Shown: positions 8,964 to 19,169, counted from the stretch's first letter. The stretch: 43,553 nucleotides of DNA from Saprospiraceae bacterium (GCA_016719855.1 JADJYH010000060.1:1-43553); one strand, 5' to 3'. Notes: generated by a model from the letters alone, not told the origin. Translations and numbers: made by a program.

Positions 8964-10659
8964 ATGAAAACAGTCATGAATTCCTCAAAATGGGCTTTTG
9001 CTCTTTTTATCTTCCTGCTTGGCCTACTTCAGTATGGTTGTGGCGATGGGGCTAAAGGTAGCCCGACCAACACTTCAACGCCGACCACGACGACCACGGA
9101 ACCGACCAACACTTCAACGCCGACCACGACGACCACGGAAACCGACCAACACTTCAACGCCGACCACGACGACCACGGAACCGACCAACACTTCAACACC
9201 GACCACAGAACCGACCAACACTTCAACGCCGCCAACGCCGCCAACACCTAAGTTTACTTCGGCTCAAAAAGCAATGTTGAATAAATGCATGGGGCTGGGC
9301 TACCGGGCAGAAAAAGAGTATGCCAATATTTTAAACGCCACACGTCCTCTGTTCGACCCGGAAAAGTTGGCCGAGAACACACGCATCCAATTAATTGGTG
9401 ATTTTAAAGAAACTATTGTCCAAGGGAACACCATTGAGGAATACAGCAACAAATTGTCCGCTTCGGTCTCCGTCGGCGGGGGTGTCGGGCTTTTTCGGCA
9501 AGCGTCAGTAGCGGCTTCAACTCTGAAGGCTACCAAAGTTCGGAAAAACTCTTTTTATACCATGAGGAGAGCATTTATTTATTATCGGCTGGATCTTGAG
9601 TACAAGAAGACCCCTTTGCTCCCTGATGTGAAAAATGATATTGACAATATGGCCCCAGACCAATTGTTCGACAAATACGGCACCCATTTTATCAATTCCG
9701 CATTCATCGGAAACAGAATAGACTTCAATACCTATGTCAACAAGTCTTCATTTTCAAATTCAACGGATTTCACACTAGGCATCAAAGCATCTTATGGGGC
9801 GGTGTCAGGGGATGCTGCTTTCGGAACGAACACGGAACAGATTACCAAGACATTCAGCAGCAATTCCAATTTGCAGGTGATGGGCGGGGACCCCATCAAA
9901 GGAGGCAATGTCATGAATGGGGTCGGCAATAAAAAACAGAACTATGACGAATGGTTTGCAAGCACAAAAGAAGTCAATGGGCATACTTTGGCCGATTTTG
10001 GTCACCAAGGGCTGCTGCCAATCTCCTCATTGGCAAGCACGACGGCAAGGGCAAAAGCTTTGGAAACGGGGATGGAGGCATACCTGAAAAAGAACGGTAC
10101 GCCCCTGCCCAAACCCAAGGTCATAGTGAAAAAGAACAGCACTTTCGTACTTCAATCATTGGATGGTCGCATTGTAACCTTCCCCGTGCTGAAATTCCTC
10201 TGGCCGGCCTCCAGTTTTTATTACCCTTTGGTCTCGAATGAAACAGGTGCCGCCGGTCTTTTTACATTCATCCCGACTTCATCAACAGAATTGAGGCATG
10301 GTGATAATGTAACCATCAGGTTCACAGAGAGTGTGTTAAAGAATGACAAAGGGGAAACAGAACCCAATGCTGATTTCTTGAATAAAAGATTCTTGAAAAT
10401 AGGGGGCATCGCTCCCATGGCCCATTACTGGGACGAAAATAATGAGTGCAATTGGGTAATCAAGAAAGTGGACACAAACAACGGCTCTTCTATATTCGAT
10501 GGAGAGGAGGTTTATATCCAGCATGATGTTACAAAAAAGTATTTGACTTTTTGGAACGTCGGTGGAACGGCCCTTTCCGTACAGGAATCTCAAAAAGTCA
10601 ATGGAGGCTCCAGAGATGAGGTGTTCATTTGGAAGATTCGTTTAGCGACGAGAAAATAA
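8964..10659 (+). CDS. MACPF/perforin-domain lipoprotein with Thr/Pro repeat stalk (frameshifted)
   Basis: Probably a surface-tethered pore-forming or antagonism protein. The ATG at 8964 gives a lipoprotein signal (MKTVMNSSKWAFALFIF...LLQYGC); an ATG at 8919 is in frame with a near-duplicate atgaaaacagt start. After the lipid cysteine comes a stalk of 13-residue repeats (PTNTSTPTTTTTE). The MACPF domain follows, with the signature FDKYGTHFINSAFIGNRIDF and flanking glycine-rich and Ser/Thr-rich segments typical of the membrane-inserting clusters. The last 160 residues look like a beta-rich, possibly trefoil, targeting domain (VYIQHDVTKKYLTFW). One extra A at 9139-9141 splits the stalk into two frames; removing it gives about 565 residues. 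Bacteroides use MACPF proteins (BSAPs) against related strains; a similar role here is inference. Confidence 0.85.
9063..9210 (+). repeat. 39-base tandem repeat coding the stalk of the MACPF protein
   Basis: Three identical 39-base units (9063-9101, 9102-9140, 9142-9180) and a shortened 30-base copy (9181-9210) encode PTNTSTPTTTTTE. The unit length is a multiple of three, so copy-number change would alter stalk length without breaking the frame. The lone extra A sits exactly at the 2/3 unit boundary. Confidence 0.9.
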
Positions 10660-10756
10660 CGGTTTGCCTCCGCAAATCCCTGGTGCAGTGCGCATCAGGG
10701 ATTTGTGGGGGTTGGATATGCCATTTGGAAACATTTTCAAATCAAAATCATCTATC

Positions 10757-11773
10757 ATGAAAACATTACCCTCCCACCTGCCCCGCCGCCGTATGCTCCA
10801 ACTCGGCCTCGGCGCCACGGCAGGCATCCTCACCACCGCCATCGGCTGCAAAAATGCCAACGGTGAAACCGCCCAAGCGGGCACCGACCCAACCAACTGC
10901 AACGTCACGCCCGACCAAACCATTGGCCCATTTTACCCGCACATCAAAAACGGCGACGGCGACGTGGACCTGACCCGCATCCAGGGCAAGGAAGGCCAGG
11001 CCGAGGGCACAGTCATCCTCGTGCGTGGGCGGATTTTGGACGAAAACTGCCAGCCCATCGAAAACGCCCTCGTTGAAATCTGGCAGGCCAACCACCACGG
11101 CCGCTACTCCCACGAGGGCGACGCCGCCAACCCGCTCCCGCTCGACCCCAACTTCGAGGGCTGGGGCGAAATGACGACCAGCGCTGACGGTAGCTACGGT
11201 TTCAAGACCATCAAGCCCGCCCCTTACTTCTTCGGCGACCCGGAAAAGCCGGAAGACTGGCGCACCCCGCACATCCATTTCAAAGTGAGCCGCCGGGGCT
11301 ACCACGAAATCGTCACCCAGATGTACTTCGAGGGGGAAGAGCGGAACGCAACGGACACCGTCATCGCCGATTTGCCTGAACGTGAGCGGGGACAGTTTAT
11401 CCTCAGCCCTGCGAAGGACGACAGCGGACTCCCTCTTTTCAATTTCAACCTCACCCTGCAAAAAGTGGCCACACCGGCAGAACGCCTGGCCGCCCTTGAT
11501 GCCTGCACCGGGAAGTACGATATGCACCTGAACTTTGGCACTCCCGATGCGTTGGTGGTCGTCCACAAGGTCGGCAATCAGCTCCTGCTCGTTATGGAAG
11601 GCTACGCCTCGGTAGAACTGAAACCGATGGGCAAGGACGAGTTCATGGCTGCGTCCGTTGGGCGTCGCTTTGTGTTCAACCGCAACGCCGACGGTTCGGT
11701 GAACAGCGTCACGCTACACCGCATCTCGAAAGCAAGGCCAATGGCGCCGGTGGTGGCGCCGAAGGTGGGGTGA
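10757..11773 (+). CDS. Intradiol ring-cleavage dioxygenase, Tat-exported lipoprotein, with C-terminal extension
   Basis: Protocatechuate/catechol-type intradiol dioxygenase family: Fe(III)-dependent cleavage between two hydroxyls of an aromatic ring. The ATG at 10757 gives a twin-arginine signal (PRRRMLQLGLGATAG) ending in a lipobox (AIGC), so it is exported folded. The family features are TIGPFYP, a Tyr in HHGRYSHEG, a second Tyr in PAPYFFGDP, and the His pair RTPHIHFKVS (about residues 172 and 174), together the usual iron ligands. The final 95 residues (from LDACTGKYDMHL to VNSVTLHRI) resemble the DUF3471-type domain found behind beta-lactamase-like proteins, an unusual addition. The substrate is unknown. 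A dienelactone hydrolase with the same kind of signal lies 8 kb downstream. Confidence 0.88.
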   Translation: MKTLPSHLPRRRMLQLGLGATAGILTTAIGCKNANGETAQAGTDPTNCNVTPDQTIGPFYPHIKNGDGDVDLTRIQGKEGQAEGTVILVRGRILDENCQPIENALVEIWQANHHGRYSHEGDAANPLPLDPNFEGWGEMTTSADGSYGFKTIKPAPYFFGDPEKPEDWRTPHIHFKVSRRGYHEIVTQMYFEGEERNATDTVIADLPERERGQFILSPAKDDSGLPLFNFNLTLQKVATPAERLAALDACTGKYDMHLNFGTPDALVVVHKVGNQLLLVMEGYASVELKPMGKDEFMAASVGRRFVFNRNADGSVNSVTLHRISKARPMAPVVAPKVG

Positions 11774-11783
11774 GTCTGGCTTT

Positions 11784-11818
11784 AAGTTAGGCGGTAACTG
11801 CCAGTTACCGCCTAACTT
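11784..11818. repeat. Perfect 35-base palindrome after the dioxygenase
   Basis: The arms 11784-11800 and 11802-11818 (17 bases, aagttaggcggtaactg and its complement) are perfectly matched with one central base. It starts 10 bases after the dioxygenase stop and has no T-run. A transcript end or RNA-stabilising hairpin is likely. Confidence 0.8.
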
Positions 11819-11855
11819 GGCCCATAACCACCAATATCCGAATAAAAATACAGCC

Positions 11856-12539
11856 ATGACAATCTACTATAGAAGAATTACAATTTTCTTAGCCATCGTT
11901 TTTTTGATAGTAATTATTGGGTTTACCCCCTCTTATTTCAAGCCATTTTTTGAGAATGAATCAATTTTTCATTTTCATGCCCTGCCTGCCGTTTTATGGA
12001 TGATTGTATTGATTGTCCAGCCGGTGCTGTTCAATATTGGCAAAATCAAAATTCACCGTATTGTCGGGTTGGTGTCCTTGATAATCGCCTTTCTCGTATT
12101 CATCGGTTCACTACTGATTATTGACCACATGTTAATGGTCACCTTCAATGAGGAGGGCCAAAATATAGACTACCAATTTGCTTTCAGTTCAATCGTTCTT
12201 TCCAGTGGCTTTTTGGTTTTCGTGGCACTTGCTTACTATCACCGGAAGAATATACACCTGCACTCAAGGTATATGATTTCAACTGCCTTTTTTGCCTTAG
12301 TACCTGGATTGATAAGGATTGTTGGTTTTGATGGTGTAAGCCTATCCCAAAATACTTCGCTAACCTATTTCATCAGTATTGTACTGATATTCACTTTGAT
12401 ACTGATTGATTATAAAAAGGGAAAGGTTTATTCGCCTTATCTGATTTTGATGGTATTGTTCTCATTAATCGCCATTCTTTTCACTTCGATTCATGAATGG
12501 GATTGGTGGAGAAATTTGGTGGACGCATACAGGTTTTGA
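11856..12539 (+). CDS. Multi-pass membrane protein, family not recognised (paralogue 1)
   Basis: 227 residues with about seven hydrophobic helices. The ATG at 11856 is preferred; the in-frame start at 11817 overlaps the palindrome and would add a polar tail. Conserved between this gene and its downstream paralogue are FHFHALPAVLW (HxHA, then W), IVQP, KIHRIVG, YYHRKNIHLHSRYM and a late proline/arginine (VPGLIRI). Several histidines at helix ends suggest possible haem or metal binding, but this is inference. It is clearly more AT-rich than the flanking genes, as is its paralogue, suggesting joint acquisition. It may be a DUF2306-like protein; I am not sure. Confidence 0.75.
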   Translation: MTIYYRRITIFLAIVFLIVIIGFTPSYFKPFFENESIFHFHALPAVLWMIVLIVQPVLFNIGKIKIHRIVGLVSLIIAFLVFIGSLLIIDHMLMVTFNEEGQNIDYQFAFSSIVLSSGFLVFVALAYYHRKNIHLHSRYMISTAFFALVPGLIRIVGFDGVSLSQNTSLTYFISIVLIFTLILIDYKKGKVYSPYLILMVLFSLIAILFTSIHEWDWWRNLVDAYRF

Positions 12540-12567
12540 TAATCCAATATTACCCAAATTCAAAATA

Positions 12568-13193
12568 ATGGAAAAGGCGTATAAAAATTTAGGCTACTTT
12601 TTCTTCTATTGATTCCATTTACATTTTTGGGATTTTATAAAAGATACTTCATTCAATTTCCATCATTTGAGGAGACCAAAATTTATATTCATATACATGC
12701 AGTGATTTCATCAATTTGGCTATTAATGCTGATAGTTCAACCCTTCCTGATAAGAAACCGGAAATACAAACAACACAGGATTGTAGGGAAAATTTCATAT
12801 TTTGTTTTCCCCCTGCTCATTCTATCATTTATCCCTGGAATGATGCGGATGGCAAGTTCTGGTAGCCCAAACTTGTTTTTCCCTTTATCAGATGCCATCA
12901 TGTTGATTGTTTTGTATTCGTTGGCAATATATCATAGGAAGAATGTTTCAAAACACATGAGGTATATGATTGGCATCGCATTGGTCTTCCTTGACCCTAC
13001 GCTGGGTAGAATTGGGGGGTTGCTCTTGGGTCTGCCGGATAAAGTAAATCAGAATGCACTATGTGTGCTGATATACTTTATCCTGATTGCATTAATATTT
13101 CTTGACAGAAAGAATGGGAAAAATTATCAACCTTTTTTGTTGATTTTCTCATTTTGGATAATCCATCAAATTACGTTCAATTTGATTTTTTGA
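12568..13193 (+). CDS. Multi-pass membrane protein, paralogue 2 (frameshifted at N-terminus)
   Basis: A close paralogue of the preceding gene: it repeats the HIHAVISSIW, IVQP, KQHRIVGK, YHRKNVSKHMRYM and DPTLGRI blocks in the same order. The ATG at 12568 starts MEKAYKNLGYFF and then hits a stop; adding one T to the run at 12598-12602 continues it as LLLIPFTFLGFYKRYF, giving about 208 residues. As read, the long frame could only start from a TTG at 12609. It is AT-rich and tandem with paralogue 1 (28-base gap), probably one transcript. Function unknown. Confidence 0.75.
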
Positions 13194-13263
13194 TAAAAAG
13201 AAAGAAAAACCTCCAACAACCATTAAAAACCATATTTCATTCACCTTTTAAATTTTTTAAAAA

Positions 13264-14070
13264 ATGAAGACATTCATTTCAATCCTTACCCTGGCTGTAT
13301 TCAGCCTCTTTTTCAACGAAAACCTCAGCGCCCAAAATGCAGATAACGACTACGTTATCGTGGAATACATGAAGGTTAAACCCGGCATGACAGACAAATA
13401 CCTTGAATGCGAAAAGGTCTGGAAACTCATCCACCAAGAGCGGAAAAAAGCAGGTTTAATCATTGGTTGGGAAATCGAAGAAATGATGTACCCCAGCGGC
13501 ACCAGTTCCGAATATGATTACCTCACCATCACCCACCTGAAAAACTGGGATGCCATTGGCAAGCTCGAAGCCAGCTGGGATGACAAGACTTGGGCGATGC
13601 TGACGAAAAACCTGACCGCCGCCCAAAAGGAGACCGCCAACAACACCGACCAGTACCGGGATTTGGTAAAAAGGGAAATCTGGACAGCAGGCGACATGGT
13701 GTTCGCCCTGGGCAGCAAAAATCAAAAGTACCGGGTAGAGAACTTTATGTCGATACCAGATGGCGGCTGGGATGAATGGACAGAAACGGAATCCAAATTC
13801 GTGAAGCCCGTCCATGAAAAAAACATCGCCAAGGGAAACCGTGCTGGCTGGCTCATGGGCTTTATGGTCTTGCCACGTGGCGGCGACTATCCCTACCAAG
13901 CTTCCACTGTTGATATCTTCAACACTTGGGAAGACATGAACAAGGATGAAGGCAAAGCCTGGAAAGAAGTTTATCCCGACATGAGCAATGACCGTATCGG
14001 GAAAAAAATTGAGGCCACCAGAACCATCGTCAAGACGGAAGTGCGCAGGCTGGTGGACTTTGTGGAATAG
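13264..14070 (+). CDS. Secreted protein of unknown function, probable two-lobed dimeric alpha/beta-barrel fold
   Basis: 268 residues with a signal peptide (MKTFISILTLAVFSLFFNENLSAQ). Residues 30-120 (VIVEYMKVKPGMTDKYLECE...YDYLTITHLKNW) look like an ABM/NIPSNAP-type ferredoxin-like lobe, and the second half (VENFMSIPDGGWDEW...) may be another. No enzyme motif is recognised. A decayed copy of its last 150 residues lies at 19170-19615 with high identity, so the gene has been duplicated or rearranged locally. Confidence 0.8.
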   Translation: MKTFISILTLAVFSLFFNENLSAQNADNDYVIVEYMKVKPGMTDKYLECEKVWKLIHQERKKAGLIIGWEIEEMMYPSGTSSEYDYLTITHLKNWDAIGKLEASWDDKTWAMLTKNLTAAQKETANNTDQYRDLVKREIWTAGDMVFALGSKNQKYRVENFMSIPDGGWDEWTETESKFVKPVHEKNIAKGNRAGWLMGFMVLPRGGDYPYQASTVDIFNTWEDMNKDEGKAWKEVYPDMSNDRIGKKIEATRTIVKTEVRRLVDFVE

Positions 14071-14137
14071 AGAAGTGAGAGGGTGAGAGCCGTGAGCGAT
14101 GCAACATCCGCTCACATCTCTCACCTGCTCACGCTCT
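14070..14137. repeat. Word-repeat hairpin after the unknown secreted protein
   Basis: The arms 14070-14097 and 14110-14137 pair imperfectly over about 28 bases; both are built from the word gtgag(a/c). It starts directly at the stop codon of the preceding gene. A diverged, partial version follows the duplicate gene fragment at 19612-19665, so the hairpin travelled with the gene copy. Confidence 0.7.
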
Positions 14138-14197
14138 AATGCCGCCACTGCAAATATTTCGAGCATTAATTTTTTAAAATCTTTAAATTTCTATCTA

Positions 14198-17100
14198 ATG
14201 AGAATAAAGTTCCACTTCACCCTCCTCGCCATCCTGTTGTCATTTGCAGCACTGGCACAATCCCCCCAAATGATAAACTACCAGGCTGTGCTACGGAACA
14301 GTACTGGCGACATTTCACAAAACCAATCCGTCAACGTGGAGTTCGTCATCCACAGCGGCTCCACCAACGGGCCTACCGTTTATTCCGAAGCGCACAGTGC
14401 CACCACCAATGAATATGGCTTGGTCAACCCTGCAGGTCGGGAATGGCGTCAGCTCATCCGGCAATTTTTCCACCATCAACTGGTCAGGGAGGCAGCTTTT
14501 TCCTTCAGGTAAAAGTGGACGGTGCCAACGTGGGCACACAGGAACTGGCCAGCGTGCCATACAGCCTGTATGCCTCTAGGGCTGCTTCGGCGGACAACGA
14601 CAACGATACCGACCCTACCAATGAAATCCAGAGCCTGAGCATCAGCGGCACCACGCTGACCCTGTCGAATGGCGGCGGCACCGTGACGATTCCCGGTGGC
14701 ATTCCAGGCCCGCAAGGCATTCCAGGTCCACAGGGAGCAACGGGCCCACAAGGTCCGCAAGGTGTTGCAGGTCCCACTGGGGCTACCGGTGCGACAGGCC
14801 CAGTGGGGCCACAGGGTGCCACTGGCCCACAAGGCCAGCAAGGCAATTCCGGCCAGCAAGGCCCAGCAGGAGCTGGTGTGCAAATAATCGGCTCTGTGGC
14901 TTCGGCGGCCAATTTGCCACCGGCGTACAATGGCAGCGTTGGCGATATGTTCATCTCTCAAAACAATGGCCACGGCCATGTGTGGAACGGCGCATCCTGG
15001 GACGACGTAGGTCAAATACAAGGCCCCGCTGGGCCAACAGGCCAACAAGGAATTGCAGGTCCACAAGGCAATACCGGCCCACAGGGTGCCACTGGCCCAG
15101 CAGGCCCACAAGGCCCAAAAGGCGATGATGGAAACCCCGGCCCAACTGGCCCACAAGGACTAACTGGCCCTACCGGTGCTACGGGCGCCACTGGCCCGGC
15201 AGGTCCAACTGGCGCAACTGGTGCACCCGGCCCAACCTACACCGCAGGTGCTGGTATTGCCATCTCTGGCAACGCCATCTCCGCCACGGACAACAGCCCA
15301 ACCAACGAACTCAATACTGGGGCGACCCTCAACGGCACCTCGCTGCAAATCACCGATGCAGGGGGCACCAAGTCCGTTGACCTGAGCAGCCTAGCTGGCG
15401 GCGGCTCGCCCATCAGCAGCATTGAGGATGCCGACGGCAATACCAAAGTGCAGACCGAGGCAAACCCCAACGAAAACATCATCCGTTTCAACCTCGATGG
15501 CTATGAGAACATGGCCCTTAAAAAAAATGCCGCAGGCGTTCCACGGTTGGAATTGGCAGAAGACTTCAACAATACCTTCATCGGACTTGAAACAGGCTTA
15601 AACGTTACGACGGGCCAAAACAACGTTGGCCTCGGCTATAAGGCTTTGACCTTCACCACTACCGGAGCGAACAACACGGCCAATGGCTTTGTGACCTTTG
15701 TGCAATAACACGGAAGGCTCGGACAACACCGCCAGCGGCAAGGGCGCTATGTTCAACAACAGCAGTGGGAACAAAAACACCGCTACCGGCTTCGAAGCGT
15801 TGGTGGCCAACACGAGCGGCCACAACAACCTGGCAGAAGGCTACCGGGCTTTGTTTTCCAACACCACGGGCTTTTCGAATGTCGGTCTTGGCGTCGAAGC
15901 GTTATACATGAACACTTACCGCGCGAATTTGATAGCTGTCGGAGACTCGGCACTTTACAACAATACTACGGGCGGCTTTAACACGGCTATCGGCAGTAAG
16001 GCCCTGTTTTCCAACACCACAGGCTATAGAAACACGGCCAACGGTAGAGAGGCGCTGTTTTCCAACACTACAGGCTATGACAATACGGCTACTGGGGTAG
16101 GAGCGCTTCTTTCTAATACCGAGGGATTCCGCAACACGGCCACTGGGATGTCAGCGCTTTCTTCAAATACCACAGGCTCTTACAATACGGCCACTGGCAG
16201 GTCGGCGCTTTTCTATAACACCACCGGCGACAACAACACGGCCAATGGGATGCGGGCGCTTATTTTTAATACTCCACCGGGAGCTTCAACACGGCTAATG
16301 GAGTGGAGACGCTTTATTCCAACACCACGGGCATTTCCAACACCGCCAATGGTTATCAATCCCTGTATTCCAACACCACGGGAGACCAAAACACCGCCAC
16401 TGGTAGGGAAGCGATGTTCTCCAACACCACAGGCAGTAACAATACCGCAAATGGATATGAGGCGCTGTCTTCCAATACTACGGGCAACTCGAATGTCGGT
16501 ATCGGTATACGGGCGCTATACTCGAACACCACCAGCTTTAACCTCGTAGCCGTCGGCGATTCGGCACTGTACCATAATGGCGTGGGAGCAAGCCTTGATT
16601 ATGAGGGAGCAAGCAACACCGCCATTGGGAGCAAGGCGTTGTATTTCAACACAATTGGATACGCCAATACCGCCACTGGATCGTCTGCGCTGATTTTAAA
16701 CACCACAGGCAATTCAAATACCGCCACTGGAACGCATGCGCTGATTTCTAACACCACAGGAAATTCAAATACCGCAAACGGATATCATGCATTGTTTTAC
16801 AACATAACAGGCCATGAAAACACGGGTATCGGTATGTATAGCGGGGATTTGGCCAATGATGCAAATTCGTCATGTACTTATCTCGGTTATGACACGAATC
16901 CGAGCACCGCCGCAACAATCTTTGTGAACAGTGCGGCCATTGGCAATTTGGCCCGTTTTACTGCCTCGAACCAAGTCCGTATCGGCAATACGGCTGTTAC
17001 CTCTATTGGCGGGTATGCAGCCTGGACCAATATTTCCGATGGGCGCTTTAAACGGAATGTCACTGAAAATGTGCCCGGGCTGTCTTTTTGTGATGAAACT

Positions 17101-17557
17101 GCGGCCCGTCACCTACAACTTGGATATCAACGGTATATCAGACCGGTTGAATGAAGATGAGACCAATATACGGGACAAAGAGACTGGTACCACCCCTTCT
17201 GCCGCTGCCGCAAAGCGTGAAAAGGCAGCACAACTATCAACGGGCTTCATTGCCCAAGAAGTGGAAGCTGCGGCCAAGGAACTGGGCTATGATTTCAGTG
17301 GTGTGGACAGACCGCAAAATGAGGATGGGCTTTATGGCCTGCGCTATGCCGAGTTTGTGGTGCCGCTGGTGAAGGCCGTTCAGGAACAACAAGAAGAAAT
17401 TGGTAATTTGAAATCGGAGGTTCAAGCCGGTAAATTGGAAATTGCCAACCTCCAATCTCAGCTTTCCGAAATGAACGACCTGAAAGCAAGGATGGCCAAA
17501 CTCGAAGCGGCGCTGCTGCAATCGCCAACTGTTTCACCAAGCACAACCGACAAATAG
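14198..17557 (+). CDS. Collagen-like, tail-fibre-like surface protein with S74 self-cleavage domain (frameshifted)
   Basis: A fibrous protein of about 1118 residues once repaired. The ATG at 14198 gives a signal (MRIKFHFTLLAILLSFAALAQ). Next come a beta domain (MINYQAVLRN...VPYSLYA), collagen-like GXX repeats (about 14691-14880), a small globular insert (GSVGDMFI...HVWNGASW), and more GXX repeats (15021-15240). Then follow some twenty 14-15-residue repeats of the type NTANGxxALxxNTTG (about 15550-16850), and an S74 chaperone domain with the Ser/Lys pair SDGRFK, GFIAQEVEAA, and a coiled-coil end. In phage endosialidase tailspikes this domain trimerises the fibre and cuts itself off at that Ser. 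Breaks: extra C 14428-14430, extra G 14487-14489, extra T 15697-15699, lost base about 16272-16278, extra T 17085-17089. It is the likely partner of the T9SS protein at 17718. Confidence 0.87.
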
Positions 17558-17648
17558 GAACAGCTTGTTTGCCCATCTGTAAAACAGTGCGCTATTGCGG
17601 TAGGAATTGGGGAAACGATGGATGAAAGCACCATTTGTCGGGTAATTG

Positions 17649-17678
17649 GTTGGCTAAACTTTTGGAAGTTTAGCCAAC
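17649..17678 (+). terminator. Hairpin after the collagen-like protein gene
   Basis: A perfect 13-base stem (gttggctaaactt, 17649-17661, with 17666-17678) around a ttgg loop. The following stretch (gcctatccttttaccc) is T-rich but has no clean T-run. It may be a weak terminator or processing hairpin between the two co-directional genes. Confidence 0.5.
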
Positions 17679-17717
17679 TGCCTATCCTTTTACCCATCAT
17701 TTTTAAATAAGAAAACA

Positions 17718-18221
17718 ATGAAAAAAATAATTCTATCCACCATTACCTGCCTGAGCTTCACCTGCTGCCTGTTTGGCCAGTACCAAGTGGAGCGGCAGGT
17801 CATCGGTTCGGCTGGCAGTTATGGCACTACGGCCAACCACCAGGTTTCATGGACAGTCGGCGAAGTGGCCACGGCCAGTTTTATTGGCGGCAGCTTCCAG
17901 CTATCGCAGGGGTTCCAGCAGGCCGACGACTTGGTCAACGACGCATCGGATAAGTACCAGCTGGTCGGGTACAAGTTTTACCCAAACCCTGCGAACAGGG
18001 AGGCAACACTGGAATTGGACATGCCGTTTGCGGCCAACTTGGATTTCAGGGTGCTCGACCTTAACGGACGAACGCTACTTGATTTGAGTCAGGCCGTTAC
18101 CGAAGGCCATTTCCAGCAATCATTAGACTTGTATGAATTGAGCGACGGTACTTACTATCTTCAAATTGCCGACGAAGAAGGGGAGCGCCTTACGACTATT
18201 GCGTTCGTGAAGGTTCACTAA
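17718..18221 (+). CDS. Small T9SS type A sorting-domain protein
   Basis: 167 residues. A signal peptide (MKKIILSTITCLSFTCCLFG) is followed by a short beta domain with SWTVGEVATASF and FQLSQGFQQ, then a type IX secretion sorting domain (YKFYPNPANREATLELD, FRVLDLNGR, LSDGTYYLQI, FVKVH). The sorting domain sends the protein across the outer membrane through the T9SS, usually with surface attachment. Proteins of this small type often follow collagen/S74 fibre genes in Bacteroidota, as here (160-base gap), which suggests a joint surface structure. That partnership is inference. Confidence 0.88.
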   Translation: MKKIILSTITCLSFTCCLFGQYQVERQVIGSAGSYGTTANHQVSWTVGEVATASFIGGSFQLSQGFQQADDLVNDASDKYQLVGYKFYPNPANREATLELDMPFAANLDFRVLDLNGRTLLDLSQAVTEGHFQQSLDLYELSDGTYYLQIADEEGERLTTIAFVKVH

Positions 18222-18229
18222 TATACCAA

Positions 18230-18262
18230 ATTGACCGGGTGATTTAAAGTCATCCGGTCAAT
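18230..18262 (+). terminator. Hairpin after the small T9SS gene
   Basis: attgaccgggtga (18230-18242) pairs with 18250-18262 over 13 positions, including one G-T pair, with a tttaaag loop, 9 bases after the stop codon. There is no T-run. It is probably a transcript-end hairpin. Confidence 0.5.
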
Positions 18263-18432
18263 ATTATAGCTGAATTTATTCTTCCAACACCTTAAATCTT
18301 CAACAAGGAAAACTGATGCCATTCAAGCGGGATACAACTCCTATCTCCGCTCCCATAAGGTGGAGTAGGTGGCCTATTCCTGTTACACCGTAGAAAAACG
18401 ATAGTCTAAAATTTAATGTTTTCATTCATTCG
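18263..18432. other. Spacer with no gene; end shared with 19671-19698
   Basis: No coding frame or RNA is recognised. The last part (gatagtc, then ttaatgttttcatt, 18400-18430) is nearly identical to 19671-19698, and in both places it directly precedes a terminator. Confidence 0.45.
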
Positions 18433-18473
18433 GGAGGTGGTCTCGGCCGGCAATGAGATCGCTTCTCCTTTTT
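18433..18473 (+). terminator. Rho-independent terminator
   Basis: ggag...ctcc closes an inner stem ggtctc/gagatc, with a ttttt tail at 18469-18473. It reads on the plus strand. The nearest upstream plus-strand gene ends 212 bases earlier, so it may be a leftover of a lost gene. The structure and upstream flank match the terminator at 19701-19743. Confidence 0.65.
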
Positions 18474-18598
18474 CGTACTGATTTTTCAAGTGGAAATGCT
18501 GGAAGCACAAGCCCGTCGGGACGGAATGCACCGTTCGGGCAAGGTAACTTTCACCCGCCAGTTGTGGCCAGTTTTTTAACGGACAACTGCTCACCCCC

Positions 18599-19168
18599 CT
18601 AATTCTTCCACCTCTTCAGCTCCTGCTCCCGGTGGTGCAGCGCCACCTTCACGCCATATTTTTCCTGGATATGCTTCGCCAATTGATCGGCAGCGTACAC
18701 CGAGCGGTGCTGGCCGCCTGTGCAGCCGAAGTGGAAACTAAGGTCGGTGAAGCTCCGCTCGATGTAGTTTTCGATGGCCGGGTCGGTGAGCAGGTAAACC
18801 TGGTTGAGGAACTCCTCCATGTTGGAGTGGAGTTGGAGGAATTGATGACCGAGTCGTCCCGCCCCGTCAGCTTTTTGTAGGGTTCGTACAGGCCGGGGTT
18901 GTGGATGAAACGGCAGTCGAACACGAAGCCGCCGCCGTGTCCGGTCGTGTCTTCCGGCAAGCCCTGCTTGTAGCTGAAGCTCTGCACGCCCACCGTCAGC
19001 AGGCTCGAAGCGCCCCGCTCTTTGTCGAACGGTTCGAATTTTTTAGAAGAAACAATGGCGTTCAGCGCCTTCGTCAGTTCCGGCAGTTCAACGGGGAAAC
19101 GGGCATTCTCCAAAATCCACTGCACATTGCGGATAGCGAACGGGATGCATTTGATGAAATACTCCTTC
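18599..19168 (-). pseudogene. RapZ-like C-terminal domain gene, 5'-truncated
   Basis: Encodes the C-terminal part of the RapZ/YvcJ-type nucleotide-binding protein that Bacteroidota usually fuse to a phosphotransferase-like N-terminal domain. Seen are VGVQSFSYKQGLPEDTTGHG, FVFDCRFIHNPG, LTGRDDSVI, then FLQLHSNMEEFLNQVY, FGCTGGQHRSVYAADQL and the end HHREQELKRWKN. RapZ-family proteins bind small RNAs or nucleotides; the role here is unknown. A missing A near 18842 splits it into two frames (probably a read error). More important, everything upstream of GRKEYFIKCIPFAI is gone: at 19169 the sequence switches to a copy of the 13264 gene on the opposite strand. It therefore lacks the N-terminal half and its start. 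Confidence 0.75.
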
Positions 19169-19169
19169 C

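Noticed and set aside
14198..17557. Prophage tail-fibre region
   Set aside because: The S74 domain is shared with phage fibres, but there is a signal peptide and no other phage gene nearby. A cell-surface protein is more likely.
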